Below, piece by piece: positions 57,070 to 64,000 of a DNA stretch of 64,000 bases. The stretch's first letter is position 1. Each line of letters begins with the position of its first letter. The position numbers and the translations under genes are program-made. The notes beneath the pieces were generated by a model. It saw nothing but the letters and a program-made list of their open reading frames with translations. It did not search any database and was not told where the DNA came from. Origin of the DNA: Sphingobacteriales bacterium. GTDB taxonomy: Bacteria > Bacteroidota > Bacteroidia > Chitinophagales > UBA2359. The stretch covers positions 1 to 64,000 of the forward strand of contig JADKCK010000015.1 in NCBI GenBank assembly GCA_016718845.1, read 5' to 3'.

Positions 57070-57273
57070 ATGAAAAATTAAACGCTACTGTTTTCCTACG
57101 CTTCCAACCTTTGTTGGGACGAGCAAGAGATTAAACTCAAAGCAAAGTTTTTGAATTTAAGCCACGCCGATTTGTATTTTGAGGAAGGTAAAAAAGCAGA
57201 AATGCTAACTAAAATACAAACCAAATTGGGCAAAACCAAAGAGGAATTTCAAAAAATTATTGCGAATCTGTAA
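57070..57273 (+). pseudogene. Broken CsbD-like gene, copy 1
   Basis: ATG at 57070, then an early stop because one A is missing compared with copy 2. Further small indels follow, but CWDEQEIKLKAKFLNLSHAD and LYFEEGKKAEMLTKIQTKLG to IIANL are readable to the TAA at 57271-57273. It may be decayed, or the consensus may be wrong. Copy 2 at 57724 is intact. Confidence 0.6.
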
Positions 57274-57371
57274 ATAGCTTGTATGTGTAAAGAATGCCGT
57301 TTGGCGAGAGATTGCAGGCGGCATTTCTACACCATCTTCAAAAAAAAAATCAAACAAAAAAACGTACAAAC

Positions 57372-57530
57372 ATGAAAAAGTCAATTTTCCCCTTCGTTAC
57401 TATAATGCTTACTGTAGTGGCATTTCTTACCGCCCGTAGGGCATCGGCTCAGAAAAAAAGAGTTGCCCTGAAAAATTTAGAAGATGCAGAACAAAACTTG
57501 CGAGCAGCCCAAGTAGCAGCAGGTGTCTAA
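57372..57530 (+). CDS. Short membrane peptide, copy 2
   Basis: 52 residues, identical to copy 1 except near the end (LRAAQVAAGV against LRTQVAAGV). Same leader and hairpin upstream. The near-perfect identity shows a recent duplication. Probably membrane-inserted or exported; function unknown. Confidence 0.6.
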   Translation: MKKSIFPFVTIMLTVVAFLTARRASAQKKRVALKNLEDAEQNLRAAQVAAGV

Positions 57531-57723
57531 AATAGTGATTTTCTGTTTTCATTGTTTTGTGTGGTTAGCCCCAACAAACACCATCTTGAACCATTATCTC
57601 TTGATAGAGATGTGCAGAAAGTTAGTGTCGCAGCCAAACCCCTTTGTGGGCGAAGCCACACAATTTTTTATTGCACAAAAAAATAGTTTTATTTTTTGTA
57701 TTTATTGTAAAAACAAACTAAAA

Positions 57724-57930
57724 ATGAAAAAATTAAACGCTACTGTTATTCCTACGCTTCCAACCGTTTGCTGGGACGAGCAAGAGATTAAACTCAAAGC
57801 AAAGTTTTTGAATTTAAGCCACGCCGATTTGTATTTTGAGGAAGGTAAAAAAGCAGAAATGCTAACTAAAATACAAACCAAATTGGGCAAAACCAAAGAA
57901 GAATTTCACAAAATTATTATGGAGCTTTAA
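57724..57930 (+). CDS. CsbD-like protein, copy 2
   Basis: 68 residues from ATG 57724: MKKLNATVIPTLPTVCWDEQ, then EIKLKAKFLNLSHADLYFEE, GKKAEMLTKIQTKLGKTKEE and FHKIIMEL. This is the normal CsbD length, with no repeat region and no membrane helix. Downstream is another hairpin of the array type (ACCGTTTGAC...GAACGGT). A longer frame from 57523 is not supported by homology with copy 1. Confidence 0.75.
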   Translation: MKKLNATVIPTLPTVCWDEQEIKLKAKFLNLSHADLYFEEGKKAEMLTKIQTKLGKTKEEFHKIIMEL

Positions 57931-58034
57931 GTGACTAGTGTTTGTAAAGTATACCGTTTGACAAGAGATTGCTTGAACGGTATTTTACAAACCATTTAGT
58001 GCTAAAAGCTTTAAAAAAACAAAAAACAGCATAC

Positions 58035-58496
58035 ATGAAAAAGACACTAATCACTTTCGTTGCAATAATGCTTGTAACAGTAACCATTTTTACTAGTTGT
58101 CAGTCATCGGCTCAAAAAGAAAAAGCTGCCGAAGAAAATTTACAAGGAGCCCAAAAAGACTTGGAGAAAGCTCAGGATAATGCAGACGAAGATGCAGCAA
58201 AAACAGCAAAAGCCGAAGATTGGAGAATATTTAAACTCGACGCAGAAGCAAAAATTAAAGCGAACGAAATTCGCATTGCTGGCATAAGAGAAAAAATGAA
58301 AACATCGGGAAAAGCACCCGATGCCATTTACCAAACCAAAATTGATTTGCTAGAGCAGCAAAACAAAAACATGACCGCACGTATCGAAGCTTACACCAAA
58401 ACCCAAAGTGATTGGAAGAGTTTAAGCGAATTTAACCACGATATGGACCAACTAGGTGAAGCACTAAAAGACATAACGGTTAATAACAAAAACTAA
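58035..58496 (+). CDS. Small lipoprotein with coiled-coil region
   Basis: MKKTLITFVAIMLVTVTIFT then SCQSSAQKEK gives a lipobox (FTSC). AAEENLQGAQKDLEKAQDNA and the following 100 residues are strongly helical with heptad character (KLDAEAKIKANEIRIAGIRE, KIDLLEQQNKNMTARIEAYT). The start of the mature part (SSAQKEKAAEENL--AQ) parallels the short membrane peptides upstream (ASAQKKRVALKNLEDAEQ), so those are truncated relatives of this protein. Likely a periplasmic-side envelope stress or structural lipoprotein. Confidence 0.7.
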   Translation: MKKTLITFVAIMLVTVTIFTSCQSSAQKEKAAEENLQGAQKDLEKAQDNADEDAAKTAKAEDWRIFKLDAEAKIKANEIRIAGIREKMKTSGKAPDAIYQTKIDLLEQQNKNMTARIEAYTKTQSDWKSLSEFNHDMDQLGEALKDITVNNKN

Positions 58497-58681
58497 TTAA
58501 GCACAATTTTTTGTGCCGATATGGGCAAGCTCAAATTTCAAGCCCTTTTCAACATTTTTCTTCTATCAACCCTTAAAGGTAACAACATAGCTATTAGCTT
58601 TGTACCACTAAGCTTTAGCTATTAAGTTACTTTGGTATAACTAATTTTTGCAATTAATGTTCTGAAATATTTAACCAAACT

Positions 58682-59012
58682 ATGAATACTAAAGATATTG
58701 AAAAATCAAAAGCCCACATTACCGTGGAGTTAATTGAATACATGGAAAACTCGGTAATAACTAAAACAATAATGCATAAGTCAACGGGCAATGTCAGCGC
58801 AATTTCGTTTGATAGCGGCGAAGGTTTAACTGAAACAACTTCTCCGTTCGACACGTTTCTCCAAATTATCGATGGCGAAGCACACTTGGTTATTGATGGA
58901 AAGCCAACAATACTCAAAACGGGCGAGTCTATCATTGTACCTGCCCATAAATCCAGTAAGATAACCCCCAAACGGACGCTTTAAAATGATATCGACAGTT
59001 GTTAAAAGCGGA
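58682..59012 (+). CDS. Cupin-domain protein, frame change near its end
   Basis: Single-domain cupin: MNTKDIEKSKAHITVELIEY, SAISFDSGEGLTETTSPFDT, LQIIDGEAHLVIDGKPTILK and TGESIIVPAHKSSKI. The usual G-x-x-H metal motif is replaced by EGLTETTSPFD, so metal binding is doubtful. The visible stop at 58984 follows a frame change at about 58968; the alternative frame reads GRFKMISTVVKSGYE, the expected end of this cupin type. Its 3' end abuts the next small gene. Confidence 0.75.
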
Positions 59013-59019
59013 TACGAAA

Positions 59020-59239
59020 ATGAAAACACAAGAAAATTTGACCAGCAAATTTTTACAGTCACAGCTATTATTCAAAAAAGCACCCTGAACTCTACCTGCT
59101 ATTAAACGAAACACCTTGTTTTTATCTTGTAAAAAAAAACAATGTATGTATTTGGGATTTAGAACAATACCTCGAATCTATCAAAATTCAATTAATAACA
59201 TTTGACAAGGTAAATGCATCTGTAAAGATGTGCGAATAG
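59020..59239 (+). CDS. Small unknown protein, frame-broken
   Basis: ATG at 59020: MKTQENLTSKFLQSQLLFKK. After one frame change at about 59080 it continues HPELYLLLNETPCFYLVKKN, NVCIWDLEQYLESIKIQL and ends VKMCE. The sentence-like continuity across the shift supports a real gene of about 73 codons. I recognise no family. It may be co-transcribed with the cupin gene. Confidence 0.4.
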
Positions 59240-59287
59240 CATAATTTTTAACCACAAATGCGTAACGATTACTATACAAAACTAAGG

Positions 59288-59295
59288 TAACTTTG
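59288..59295 (+). promoter_or_regulatory. Bacteroidota -7 box
   Basis: TAACTTTG (TAnnTTTG) about 210 bp before the barrel-protein gene. The intervening A-rich stretch (59296-59508) has no gene. Confidence 0.35.
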
Positions 59296-59508
59296 CCTAA
59301 ACAAACAAGCAAAAAGCAAAAAGCAAAATTCTCGGTCTTAACCATATAAATGTGCCTTACAACAACGCAAACCGAGAAACTGCTAACTAAACAAATGGTT
59401 AAAAAACAAACATAAGCGCACGAGCAGAAAAAAACACGCAGATTAATGCAATAAAATTGCACACAAATGCATCTTAAACTTTTAAAAATCAACACAAATA
59501 AAACAAAA

Positions 59509-60188
59509 ATGAGAAATCAACTATTTTTAATAGCCGCACTAATGCTGCTAAGTTGCCTAACTTGCACTACTTGTTATGCACAAAAACATCGTTAAATAAT
59601 GCACAATTGGGCATTAAAGGAGGAATTAACTTTTCTAACATGTATACAAAAGATGTAGACCAAAACAATATGTTAACTGGTTTTAACATTGGTGTATTTG
59701 CTAAAATGCCCGTTACTAATTTCCTTGCCATTCAACCAGAGCTGTATTTTACCACCAAAGGAGCCGAGGTAACTTATAACAACAGCTTTGTAGACGGAAC
59801 CGTTAAATACCGATTAAACTACGTAGAATTGCCTGTTTTAGTAATGATAAATCTAACCAAAAATTTTAATCTAAACTTTGGTCCCTATGCAGGCTATTTG
59901 ATTAGCGGAGTTGTAAAAAACCAATCGAGTATTAACCTTTTTGATTTTGAAAACAACATCAATGTCGACGATTTTAATAGATTGGAAGCCGGACTTACAG
60001 CTGGCATAGGCATTGATATAAAAAATGTTGGCATAGGAATGAGGTACAGCTATGGATTAACCAAAGTAGGAAAAGAAAAAACTTTTACCGACATAACCTA
60101 TACATTTCCGGATGCTAAAAATAGCGTACTAAATTTCAATGTTTCTTTTTTGCTTAACTCCAAAAAAAACCACCCCCCCAAAGGCTAA
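59509..60188 (+). CDS. PorT-like outer-membrane beta-barrel protein, one frame change
   Basis: The signal peptide MRNQLFLIAALMLLSCLTCT...YAQ starts at 59509. The frame breaks near 59583 and resumes KTSLNNAQLGIKGGINFSNM. Alternating strands follow: LTGFNIGVFAKMPVTNFLAI, QPELYFTTKGAEVTYNN, YRLNYVELPVLVMINLT, LNFGPYAGYLISG, FNRLEAGLTAGIGIDI, VGIGMRYSYGLTKVG. This is the eight-strand outer_membrane beta-barrel (OMP_b-brl_2/PorT-like) family common in Bacteroidota. Structural or transport role; unknown ligand. The end is an odd PPKG tail after a run of C/A bases, which may itself be a frame artefact. Confidence 0.8.
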
Positions 60189-60301
60189 TCTCTAACTCAA
60201 AACTGTTACTTGGTAGTTGATGGCATTAATAAATAAGCAATTATCTTATTGCTTCAACTACCATTTTAATTATACTTTAAACCAACAAAAAAATAAAAAA
60301 T

Positions 60302-60445
60302 ATGGGCAGCTTTTTATATACCATAGCAGTTGTTTTAGTCATCTTGTGGGCAATCGGATACTTTTGCTCTACGGTTGGAGCAATTATTCATCTACTTATG
60401 ATTGCAATTATTGCAGTATTACTCCGAGTTATACAAGGAAAGTAA
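60302..60445 (+). CDS. Lmo0937-family small membrane protein, 47 aa
   Basis: ATG at 60302: MGSFLYTIAVVLVILWAIGY, FCSTVGAIIHLLMIAIIAVL, LRVIQGK. It matches the short two-helix Lmo0937-type proteins (YTIAVIL-ILW--G, G--IH-LLVIA-I--L-RVI-G), common stress-associated peptides. The gene is below common length cut-offs. It sits just after the barrel protein in a neighbourhood of other small stress-type genes (CsbD). Confidence 0.75.
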   Translation: MGSFLYTIAVVLVILWAIGYFCSTVGAIIHLLMIAIIAVLLRVIQGK

Positions 60446-60783
60446 CTAACTACTATCCAGGCAAGCTTTCAACTACTTGAAAGTGTATCAAATTTATTAG
60501 GTCATTGCAAATTCATAATAAACACTAATCAAATAACCGTAAAACTTACCTGGATATTTGTATAACATCTTTTGTAAATCCAAAAATCATTTAAAATAAT
60601 AAAAGTATAAAATTTACAAATAAATAGATGGCTTCAAAAAATTTATCGACATTTGTTGTTTTTTGTAAAAAAATAACTACCTTTAGCGCTAAAACAATAT
60701 ACCATATTTGGACAAATTTCATTGCCAAACTAGTTATTAAACCACAAAAGTGTATCTTTTAAAAAAGTAAAAAAATCATAAGG
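60446..60783. other. AT-rich intergenic region, nothing recognised
   Basis: About 340 bp with no gene or repeat seen. AACTACCTTTAGC near 60675 is a weak -7-like sequence for the regulator gene. Confidence 0.35.
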
Positions 60784-61341
60784 ATGATAATATACATAAA
60801 ATACATGGTTAGCCTTCGCTGCAAAATGCTTGTAGAGTCGGTGCTAAACGAACTGGAATTGCCGCACCATATTGTTGAATTAGGTACCGTAGAATTACTG
60901 GCAGACCTAACAACAGAAAAACGCGAACAGCTAGAAAAAGAATTATTGAAATCGACTTGTGTTAATGGAGGATAAGAAAGCTGTTTTGATAGAAAAATAA
61001 AACATATCATTATCGAAATGGTACATTACTCCGAACGAACTGCCCCAAATAAATTTTCTAACTTTCTTAGCCAAAAATTAGGCTACGATTATACCTATTT
61101 AGCCAATATATTTTCGGAGGTAAAGGGTGTTACCATAGAACATTACCTTATTGCCAACAAAATAGAAAGAGTAAAAGAACTACTTTTGTACAACGAGCTC
61201 AATCTTACCGAAATATCGTACCTAATGAACTACTCCAGTGTAGCACATTTATCCGCTCAATTTAAAAATGTTACGGGTTTAACACCTACTTATTTTAAAC
61301 AACTTAAAGCCAAAAGACGGAAAAATTTAGAAGATTTGTAA
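60784..61341 (+). CDS. AraC-family transcriptional regulator, one frame change
   Basis: The front, MIIYIKYMVSLRCKMLVESV then LNELELPHHIVELGTVELLA, ends in a spurious stop at 60975. A one-base shift near 60955 gives KSGLVLMEDKKAVLIEKIKH and III, joining the second frame at MVHYSERTAPNKFSNFLSQK. The HTH_18 part is complete: YLANIFSEVKGVTIEHYLIA, NKIERVKELLLYNELNLTEI, SYLMNYSSVAHLSAQFKNVT and GLTPTYFKQLK. This roughly 185-residue architecture is a recognised Bacteroidota AraC type with a short N-terminal region. Confidence 0.85.
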
Positions 61342-61504
61342 AATCTGAAAATATATTTGGGTAGTAAAATTAGGTATTTTATAATGCAATAATTATTGTA
61401 TTTTTTGTGAAATATTGATAAGTTATTTTTAATAATTAAAATAAATACTTTTAATTTTTTATTTACAATTAATAATTTACAATTAATAATTTATAATTTA
61501 AAGA

Positions 61505-62362
61505 ATGCTTTTTTATAACAACACCTTTATTGCCCCCGAACAACTACACCTTAGCCCAGGCAATCGCAGCTTTAGATACGGCGACGGGCTGTTTGAAAGT
61601 ATGGTAATGTTTAACAATCGGGTGCCGCTTTTACCCCAGCATTATAGCCGTTTATGCAGTGGCATGAAACAACTAAAAATGAGTTTCCCCGCAGAGTGGT
61701 CGGTAAACTATTTGTACGAAATTTGTGCAAAATTAGCCTACATCAAGCAGTTTACAAACGCCCGAATTCGTTTACAAATAACAAGGATAGATGGCGGTTT
61801 ATACGCACCCATATCAAACGAAGTAAATATATTACTCGAGATGCAACCCATTGCTTACAACCATTTTGAACTAAACCCCAATGGCTTGCACATTGGGGTT
61901 TATTCAGATGCTCGCAAAACGCAACATTTTTTATCTGCCCTAAAAACCGCCAACGCCCTGCCTTATGTAATGGCAGCTATCTATGCCAAAGAAAATAATT
62001 TTGACGAATGTGTACTGCTAAACGAAAAAAATACCATTGCCGACACCGGTAAATGCAACCTTTTTGTGCTAAAAAACAACTACCTAATAACACCACCTAT
62101 TGCCGACGGAGGCGTTGATGGCGTAATGCGACAAACTATTTTTACCCTAATAGGTAACAAAAAACCAACTAACAGCAATTTACAACTGTTAGAACAATCG
62201 CTAACCATAGCCGATGTAGAAAGTGCCGATGAAGTATTTTTGACCAATGCGGTTAACGGCATACAATGGGTCAGAATGTTTAAACACTGCCAGTTTAACA
62301 CCCATAAAACAAGCACTTCTTTAACCCAAATTATTAATCAACACATTGCCCATAATCGGTGA
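61505..62362 (+). CDS. pabC: Aminotransferase class IV (aminodeoxychorismate lyase/BCAT-like)
   Basis: PLP fold-type IV enzyme, 285 residues, intact. NRSFRYGDGLFESMVMFNNR is the N-terminal signature. ARIRLQITRIDGGLYAP follows. FLSALKTANALPYVMAA holds the PLP-binding Lys, and ADTGKCNLFVLKN, GGVDGVMRQTIF and SADEVFLTNAVNGIQWV close the site. Without a neighbouring pabA/pabB or ilv gene I cannot separate 4-amino-4-deoxychorismate lyase (folate) from a branched-chain or D-amino acid enzyme; the size and the NAVNGIQWV end favour the lyase. Immediately upstream is a block of AT-rich words (61466-61503). Confidence 0.8.
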   Translation: MLFYNNTFIAPEQLHLSPGNRSFRYGDGLFESMVMFNNRVPLLPQHYSRLCSGMKQLKMSFPAEWSVNYLYEICAKLAYIKQFTNARIRLQITRIDGGLYAPISNEVNILLEMQPIAYNHFELNPNGLHIGVYSDARKTQHFLSALKTANALPYVMAAIYAKENNFDECVLLNEKNTIADTGKCNLFVLKNNYLITPPIADGGVDGVMRQTIFTLIGNKKPTNSNLQLLEQSLTIADVESADEVFLTNAVNGIQWVRMFKHCQFNTHKTSTSLTQIINQHIAHNR

Positions 62363-62463
62363 CGTTTGTAATTATCAACGTCTATACAGCATATTTTAAC
62401 CAACATCGTTTGGCTCAATCATATACTCACCCATTGCCTTTACCCTATTAAAACTATTGGCTT

Positions 62464-62553
62464 ATGAAAGCTATTATTATCACCCTAGTTGCTCTTTTGA
62501 GCTGGTGTAGCACTACCCAAGCCGCTACCGCCCTACCTACTATCGACGAAATC
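62464..62553 (+). pseudogene. Secreted-protein gene interrupted by the insertion element
   Basis: ATG 62464: MKAIIITLVALLSWCSTTQA, a clean signal peptide, then ATALPTIDEI. At 62554 the reading enters the inverted-repeat end of the transposon and stops within it. The rest of the gene is not visible in the 20 bases left after the element. Confidence 0.55.
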
Positions 62554-63980
62554 GGGTGCAGCCCAAATTGTCGTTTAGGCAGTTTGTTTATGTGTTTTTT
62601 TTTCGTTGCGTTTAATTAAATCAATAATTCTATTCCATTGATTGTTTTCAAAAGTAACTCTAAGATTAATAATATTTTGAGCCCCCTCCTTAGTCCATCT
62701 CTGACCCGATTGTTTAAGACGTTTTTGCAATACAACTCGATGAGCCGACTCAATAGGTCCTGAACCTACCAGATATCCATTATCTCTAAATGTTTTATAG
62801 AGCATTCGTTTTTCATGCTTTTTTATGTAATTATAAATCAACCGAACTTCTGCTTTTTTAGTAGTATTTAGTGATATTTGGGCTGAAACAGCAGTTGAGG
62901 TGGATTGGGTACTTTGGGCTGAAACAGCAGTTGAGGTGGTAAGCATATCTTCGGCTGTTTCTTCGATTTGATGAACTATCCCCAATAGTTTTTCTAATTC
63001 TTCAAGTAGTTTTCCAACATCGTCACACAGCAAGTGCTCCTGCTGTTGAGCTAACCAATCTTTTGCTTGTTGCGGATCGGTGTAAAGCAATTTGCTACAA
63101 GCACTTAACTTCTCAATAGCGTGATAATAATCTAATATTTGTATACTGTTAGGATAAGTGTCTGTAATCCAGTTCCATATCCATTGACTGCCATCATTGA
63201 TAAATACAATTTCTCTGCCCATGCCCACTGCAAGGCACAAGGCAGATGCCATCTTTTGGCAAAAAGTGGTACTATTTCCTAATTCTGCTATATACGCTGA
63301 TTGCTTTATCTTATTATGATGCTTATCTACTGTTTCTATCGAACTGCTGCCAAATATACGCCCTAACTTCACTTCTTTCCAGTCGTTAGATTGTTCTCCT
63401 TCGCGGGTAGGTATCATGCTCCCATCAACCATCGCATAGACAGTCTCATCAACCAATAAAGAATCGGCAAATGTTTGTATTTGTTCTGTTGCTTCCTCAG
63501 AACCTTTATCAAATGACATTAAACTGCCATATAGTTGAGAAAGCCGATCCATTGGGCTACTTCCAATATTTATTTGTAGGCACTTCGACAACCACTTACA
63601 GGACTTTTCATAATTGTCGGACTGACCGCCATAAACATACAATTCTTGTAAATAGGGGCTAATTTGTATGTCAAATAAACTATTACTCCATGTATGATTA
63701 AGCGATATCGTTATCGGACCGTAACGGCTTTGAAATTTTTTTTTTACGCCTATCTCCACCTGCTTGGCTGATACTTGCCTCTAATACTGTTCGACCCAAA
63801 TTTATCCAATTTGCGTCAAACTTTTTTTCGTACTCATAAAAACTACTCTCTGTCTGAAACGTCGACAACTTCTCCCACTCTTGGGACGCTAAAGCTAAAA
63901 ACTCTTCTTTTGTCATGATATTGTTGTTTTAAATTAACCTGCAAAGTTACTCATTTTTCTACAATAATATAGGCAGCCCC
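62554..63980 (-). mobile_element. ISKra4-like insertion sequence, about 1.43 kb
   Basis: Bounded by related imperfect ends, GGGTGCAGCCCAAATTGTCG on the left and, as the complement, GGGGCTGCCTATATTATTGT on the right (63961-63980). It contains the transposase gene. A target duplication is not clear. It separates the beginning of a secreted-protein gene from whatever follows the window. Confidence 0.65.
62575..63916 (-). CDS. ISKra4-family transposase, in two overlapping frames
   Basis: Frame A (63916 to 63698) starts MTKEEFLALASQEWEKLSTF and reaches GGDRRKKKISKPL. Frame B (63759 to 62575) continues KKKFQSRYGPITISLNHTWS. The DDE-type core follows: ETVYAMVDGSMIPTREGE (first Asp), GREIVFINDGSQWIWNW (second Asp), IQILDYYHAIEKL and YLVGSGPIESAHRVVLQKRL (Glu), then SGQRWTKEGAQNIINLRVTF. 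The frames meet at a run of ten A (63736-63745); removing one A joins them. This is either a homopolymer error or transcriptional slippage as used by several IS families. A short Ser/Thr/Val/Gln repeat (STSTAVSAQ) lies at about residues 280-300. Confidence 0.85.
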
Positions 63981-64000
63981 TTCCAAAATAATCAACCAAA

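Larger units (their letters stand above)
56570..57865 (+). repeat. 648-bp tandem duplication carrying membrane-peptide and CsbD genes
   Basis: From about 56570 sequence recurs 648 bp later (e.g. AAAGAATGCC at 56641 and 57289; ATG at 56724 and 57372). Each unit holds the 3' end of a CsbD gene, the hairpin, the short membrane peptide and the next CsbD gene. Units differ mainly by small indels. Confidence 0.8.

Overview
The window is AT-rich DNA from a member of the Bacteroidota. The evidence is a SusC/SusD outer-membrane pair, two secreted metalloproteases with type IX secretion (T9SS) sorting tails, many Bacteroidota-type lipoproteins, and -7 boxes of the TAnnTTTG type. One of these, upstream of susC, has a perfect TTG-N19-TAnnTTTG spacing. 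A finer rank cannot be read from the sequence. No rRNA, tRNA or CRISPR array was seen.

Layout. 1-5.7 kb: housekeeping genes broken by many single-base frame changes (isoaspartyl peptidase, siroheme synthase CobA, sulfite reductase CysI, signal peptide peptidase SppA), then about 1 kb of repeats. 6.7-15.9 kb: a dense conflict (immunity) island, the highlight of the window. In order it holds a bacterial gasdermin, a TIR protein, a caspase-like protease ending in an effector-associated domain (EAD), a small two-EAD adaptor, an EAD-headed ATPase-like/iSTAND-like protein, a MoxR AAA+ ATPase, a vWA protein, an unknown protein, and an LRR-TIR-FGE (formylglycine-generating-enzyme fold) sensor. The last 35 codons or so of the sensor look like the variable region of a diversity-generating retroelement. 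16-28 kb: a small unknown gene, a VOC protein, a 53-bp tandem repeat and a 2,998-residue secreted protein (M43 protease, about 21 Ig-like repeats, T9SS tail). 28-37 kb: rmlA, two paralogous lipoproteins, two membrane proteins (one like Pyr4-type terpene cyclases), a PhoD-like phosphatase and a GT-C-like membrane protein. 37-41.7 kb: a frame-split sucrase/ferredoxin-like protein, a second secreted M43 protease and an orphan OmpR-type regulator. 42-47 kb: SusC/SusD. 47-54.7 kb: Ser/Thr kinase, RelA/SpoT with an unusual N-terminal extension, a MITE-like element, a Gfo/Idh/MocA oxidoreductase and a DUF885 hydrolase. 55-58.5 kb: a shuffled cassette array of CsbD-like and short membrane-peptide genes. 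58.6-64 kb: cupin, porin-like barrel, Lmo0937-like peptide, AraC-type regulator, aminotransferase IV, and an ISKra4-like insertion that interrupts a secreted-protein gene.

How the island may work (inference). The variable FGE head with LRR and TIR modules would sense a ligand. The MoxR/vWA/EAD proteins would form an NTP-dependent switch. Homotypic EAD contacts would recruit the caspase-like protease, which would cleave the gasdermin and open membrane pores, killing the infected cell.

Caution on quality. Frame breaks cluster at 1-16 kb and 54-62 kb and also hit housekeeping genes, so most are probably consensus errors and not pseudogenes. Coordinates of broken genes span from the inferred start to the inferred stop.
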